Shown: positions 61,719 through 64,000 of the stretch, piece by piece
Layout: the number at the start of each line of letters is the position of its first letter
Position numbering within the stretch: the first letter of the stretch is position 1
Assembly (NCBI RefSeq): GCF_963675585.1
Contig: NZ_OY776414.1
Coordinates: 227,001-291,000 of the forward strand
From: an uncultured Draconibacterium sp.
GTDB lineage: Bacteria; Bacteroidota; Bacteroidia; Bacteroidales; Prolixibacteraceae
Direction of reading: 5' to 3'
DNA: 64,000 bases
Notes under the pieces: generated by a model
What the model was told of the DNA's origin: nothing
The model's input: the letters and a program-made list of their open reading frames with translations, nothing else
The model's database searches: none
Program-made: the position numbers and the translations under genes

Positions 61719-61810
61719 GTCCACCGACGAAAAAACCTGTCCGCCAACGGTAAAATGCGCTCCTTGATCGAAAAGTAAACGTCCACCGACGGTAAAACTA
61801 GGTCCTCGGT
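61719..61810. repeat. degenerate tandem array of 20-21 bp
   Basis: GTCC-type unit starts fall at 61719, 61739, 61760 (diverged), 61781 and 61802, the clearest units being GTCCACCGACGAAAAAACCT and GTCCACCGACGGTAAAACTA. Confidence 0.6.
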
Positions 61811-61961
61811 TACATTTATCTTGTTCTCTGGGTTAAGGACGAGATATTTGTAACAAAGGAAGGCTAAATGCAGTCAAATATTATCATTTTGTGGCAAATG
61901 TTAAGCATGCGTGCAATTAGTTTTTGTGTTTCTCTGCATATAAATGTTCAGACAGGAATGA

Positions 61962-62003
61962 AAGAGATTGATGGAGATTGAAAAAAGATTGATGACGATT
62001 GAG
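61962..62003. repeat. second 10-12 bp tandem array
   Basis: AGAGATTGATGG, AGATTGAAAAA, AGATTGATGA and CGATTGAG in series, the same motif as at 61571, next to the stop of the rhomboid gene. Confidence 0.65.
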
Positions 62004-62005
62004 AA

Positions 62006-62815
62006 TTAAAACAGATCAGTTCTGCTTTCGTTTTCTTTTGGAAATTCATTCTGTAATTCAGAACCCTTTTGTGATTGTTCTGAAAACGGCGACAGCAACT
62101 GATTACTGTGACTTTCTTCCTCTTCTTGTTCTTCAACCGGTAACTGCGACTGATTACTGTGACTTTCTTCCTCCTCCTCTTCTTCAGTTTCCCAATCGAA
62201 TTTCTCGCGGCGGATGAGGTACTTTCGATAATAAAATGCGAGTACCACTCCCGAAACAGCTCCCCACAAATGTCCTTCCCACGAAATGTCCGGATTTATT
62301 GGAAACATTCCCCATATCATGCCGCCATAAAGAAAAACAACAACTGTGGATAGAGTGAGCAAGCGCACATCATTTCGAATTATTCCGCTTACAAAATGAA
62401 AAGCGGCCATGGCATAAACTACACCGCTGGCTCCTATGTGCCAGGCTTCTCGTCCAACCAGCCAAACACAAATGCCGGCCCAAAAATACATCTGAAAAAA
62501 TATACGGTACGAAATACGCCGGTAAAAATATACGAGCATAAAGAGCAAAATAAAAAACGGAAGCGAATTGGAAATCAGGTGGTTAAAGTTGGAGTGGATA
62601 AATGGAGAAAAGAGAACACCCTGTAAACCATTTATATGACGTGGATAAACGCCAAATTTCACAAAACTTAAATCAGTTGTTTGCTCAATAATTTCAACTA
62701 TCCAAAACGCAAGCACAAAAACAAGCGAAAACAGAAGGCTGTGGATAAAAATCCGCTTCTCCATTTCCGGATCAAGTTTTTTTGGATTGCTTGGATAGTA
62801 TTTAAACAGGCTCAT
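62006..62815 (-). CDS. rhomboid family intramembrane serine protease
   Basis: This 269-residue membrane protease has six helices. The catalytic serine is in HIGASGVVYA (Ser130) and the catalytic histidine in WEGHLWGAVSG (His182). The usual HSNFNHLISN segment is near residue 74. The C-terminal tail (from about residue 205) is acidic and polar, with Glu runs and a duplicated ESHSNQ motif encoded by two 24-nt direct repeats (62099-62122 and 62150-62173). The tail is likely to be disordered and cytoplasmic. The substrate is unknown. Confidence 0.9.
   Translation of the reverse strand: MSLFKYYPSNPKKLDPEMEKRIFIHSLLFSLVFVLAFWIVEIIEQTTDLSFVKFGVYPRHINGLQGVLFSPFIHSNFNHLISNSLPFFILLFMLVYFYRRISYRIFFQMYFWAGICVWLVGREAWHIGASGVVYAMAAFHFVSGIIRNDVRLLTLSTVVVFLYGGMIWGMFPINPDISWEGHLWGAVSGVVLAFYYRKYLIRREKFDWETEEEEEEESHSNQSQLPVEEQEEEESHSNQLLSPFSEQSQKGSELQNEFPKENESRTDLF
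62099..62173. repeat. 51-bp-period direct repeat in the rhomboid tail
   Basis: CTGATTACTGTGACTTTCTT plus CCTC occurs at 62099-62122 and again at 62150-62173; the offset of 51 nt (17 codons) keeps the frame. Confidence 0.8.
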
Positions 62816-63037
62816 AATTTATGTACTTTATTAATTGTTGAAGCCAAGTTACAAATATGTGGCAATAAACAAATCGCAAATATTTAATGAATGGAGCGTT
62901 AACGAGAATAATTCCAAATAATGAATAACTATTTGATTTCATGGTTTTCCGTGAATTGTGCAAAAAATATTTATGTCAAATTGCACTAGATAAAAACAAA
63001 GGTAATCTCAAATTTTATAATAATAAAAAGCTGAGTT

Positions 63038-63190
63038 ATGAGAAATTACATGTTAATCCTGATAACACTACCACTAAGCTCGTGTGAAAATTCGAATGCC
63101 CCAGAAAAGTTAGTAGAACAATACAACAATAGTTTTATTAATGAAAATACAGAGCAGGATGAGTATTTCGCTGTTCAACATGCAATATAA
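63038..63190 (+). CDS. very small putative lipoprotein
   Basis: This 50-residue ORF runs from ATG 63038 to TAA 63188-63190. The N-terminus RNYMLILITLPLSSC is a short lipoprotein signal with a lipobox-like LSSC, then an acidic, Asn/Gln-rich tail (EQYNNSFINENTEQDEYF). It has no recognised family. It could be a real short lipoprotein or a truncated remnant: the sequence just after the stop (about 63210-63262) has a different character, with GC-richer phrases and no continuation. Confidence 0.45.
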   Translation: MRNYMLILITLPLSSCENSNAPEKLVEQYNNSFINENTEQDEYFAVQHAI

Positions 63191-63292
63191 GATAATTTAA
63201 TATATCAAATACAATGTGGAGCCTGCACCACAGTAATAAACGGGGCGATACCGAAAGGCCATATGAGTAGGAGAATAAAAAAAAACAAAAAC

Positions 63293-63745
63293 ATGAGTAC
63301 TATTCTAGGGAAAGACGAGCAAAAGATTAAAGAGGCGACATTTACAGCAAACCTTATTTTATTTTGGCTAAAGGCTGATTATATGTTAACCAATAAAAGA
63401 GTAACAGGTCATACTCCCAACACTCTATTGGGGATAATTCCATTAGGAAAAGCACAAATTGCTCAGCCGTTAAAAACAATTGCATCAGTATCAAGTTCAA
63501 CCAAATTTTCATTTATGAGATTATTAATTGGTTTGGTACTTGTTATTGCTGGGTTTGCACTTATAACATCATTTGGTATTTTTCTTTTACTTTTTGGTGC
63601 CATTAATGTTCTTAACTGTTATACAGCGACTTTTGTGATTACTAATAATGCGGGACAAAGTGTTGGATATGAAATTTCAATTCTCGAAAAATCGAAAGTA
63701 GTAGAATTTGTAAATGAAGTAAATACTGTGATTGCAGATTTGTAA
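63293..63745 (+). CDS. membrane protein with PH-like domain
   Basis: This 150-residue protein was started at the ATG at 63293 (STILGKDEQKI); a start at 63263 adds a Lys-rich leader of ten residues. The N-terminal part (LKADYMLTNKRVTGHTPNTL) resembles bacterial PH-like domains. A hydrophobic hairpin follows (LLIGLVLVIAGFALITSFGI; FLLLFGAINVL), then a soluble tail with VITNNAGQSVGYEISILEKS. No specific function can be assigned and no operon partner is evident. Confidence 0.6.
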   Translation: MSTILGKDEQKIKEATFTANLILFWLKADYMLTNKRVTGHTPNTLLGIIPLGKAQIAQPLKTIASVSSSTKFSFMRLLIGLVLVIAGFALITSFGIFLLLFGAINVLNCYTATFVITNNAGQSVGYEISILEKSKVVEFVNEVNTVIADL

Positions 63746-63980
63746 TCTTCTCTATTTTGGAATTGATTTTCATAATGATTGTTAATGTTTCAGTGGTGCA
63801 TAGTATATCTTGATCAGTTTTAATTGTATTGAAGGATTTATAAATATTTGAAACGATTAAAATGTGAGTTTTCGAAGGATGAAATTGCTGATGAGGAAAT
63901 AATAAGAATTTATCGAAATCATTACAGTAACCGGATAATTTTTAAGTAAACCTCCATTCATTTCGTATTTAAAGTTTTAA

Positions 63981-64000
63981 AGCCCTGAATTGTCAGGGCT
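63981..64000. terminator. hairpin at the window edge
   Basis: AGCCCTG-AATTGT-CAGGGCT, a 7-bp perfect stem ending at the window boundary. The downstream T run, if any, lies outside. The 255 bases 63746-64000 before it show no convincing gene. Confidence 0.55.

Larger units (their letters stand above)
61449..62005. other. gene-free spacer with three tandem-repeat arrays
   Basis: No credible gene is present in this stretch of about 557 bases. It contains a 10-11 bp phased array (61571-61644), a 20-21 bp array (61719-61810) and a second copy of the first type (61962-62003). The arms CACCAGCG (61565-61572) and CGCTGGTG (61659-61666) flank the first array. Confidence 0.6.

Noticed and set aside
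61449-62005. CRISPR array
   Set aside because: The repeats are too short (10-21 bp), contiguous without unique spacers, and no cas genes are present in the window.
63841-63949. Short ORF of about 33 codons with a TTG start near the window end
   Set aside because: It has no ATG, no promoter and no recognisable sequence; coding cannot be supported.

Overview
The window is a chromosomal segment from a member of the Bacteroidota, most plausibly an anaerobic or facultative marine or sediment lineage near the Marinilabiliales/Prolixibacteraceae. That placement is an inference from gene content. It rests on TAnnTTTG-type -7 promoter boxes, DUF3078, DUF1573 and DUF4412-like proteins, a nusB-DUF1573-yajC operon with an extended NusB, bifunctional RibBA, NrfHA followed by an alginate-export-type porin, and palindromic intergenic repeats of kinds common in this phylum. 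No rRNA, tRNA, CRISPR array, phage or intact insertion sequence was seen.

Layout. 0-6 kb: exported barrel and DUF proteins, a repeat island (3.0-3.4 kb), a drug/metabolite transporter, a small membrane protein with thioredoxin, and a methyltransferase carrying an in-frame palindromic repeat. 6-11 kb: ammonifying nitrite reductase (nrfH-nrfA), its porin and a PepSY membrane protein. nrfH and the PepSY gene each have an almost identical Crp/Fnr-type palindrome upstream. 11-26 kb: an aryl-acid/aromatic amino acid island with iorAB, MFS, porin, two phenylacetate-CoA ligases, three tandem-ACT proteins, a sodium:solute symporter with a 59-residue accessory protein missed by length-limited ORF calling, pheA, a flavodoxin-like protein, an aminotransferase and a Crp-family regulator. 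26.6-29.5 kb: a four-subunit 2-oxoacid:ferredoxin oxidoreductase. 29.7-36 kb: an exported barrel protein, pyruvate:ferredoxin oxidoreductase and an AAA/DUF4143 ATPase. 36-42 kb: the complete rseC-rnfBCDGEA operon, with rnfD broken by one base in a homopolymer and a palindromic repeat between rnfC and rnfD. 42-52 kb: a Kef-type antiporter with its quinone-reductase-like partner, then an alpha-2-macroglobulin/PbpC pair. 52-61 kb: ribBA, a sulfatase, an ECF sigma operon, a degenerate-Nudix regulator, ychF, yajC, DUF1573 and nusB. 61-64 kb: a spacer with phased tandem repeats, a rhomboid protease, a 50-residue lipoprotein and a membrane protein.

How the genes fit together. Much of the middle of the window concerns low-potential electrons. 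Three ferredoxin-linked 2-oxoacid oxidoreductases (IOR, KOR/VOR type, PFOR) and a flavodoxin-like protein sit near Rnf, which couples ferredoxin to NAD and an ion gradient. Nrf is a respiratory sink that produces ammonium. The aryl island is best read as uptake and CoA activation of aryl acids, linked through arylpyruvates and transamination to Phe/Tyr/Trp, with ACT proteins as likely amino-acid sensors. The direction (salvage by reductive carboxylation, or amino acid fermentation) cannot be decided from sequence. The most unusual items are the translated palindromic element in the methyltransferase, the ACT/PaaK/symporter island with its small protein, the rnfD frameshift, the shared Nrf/PepSY operator and the helically phased repeats near 61.6-62.0 kb.
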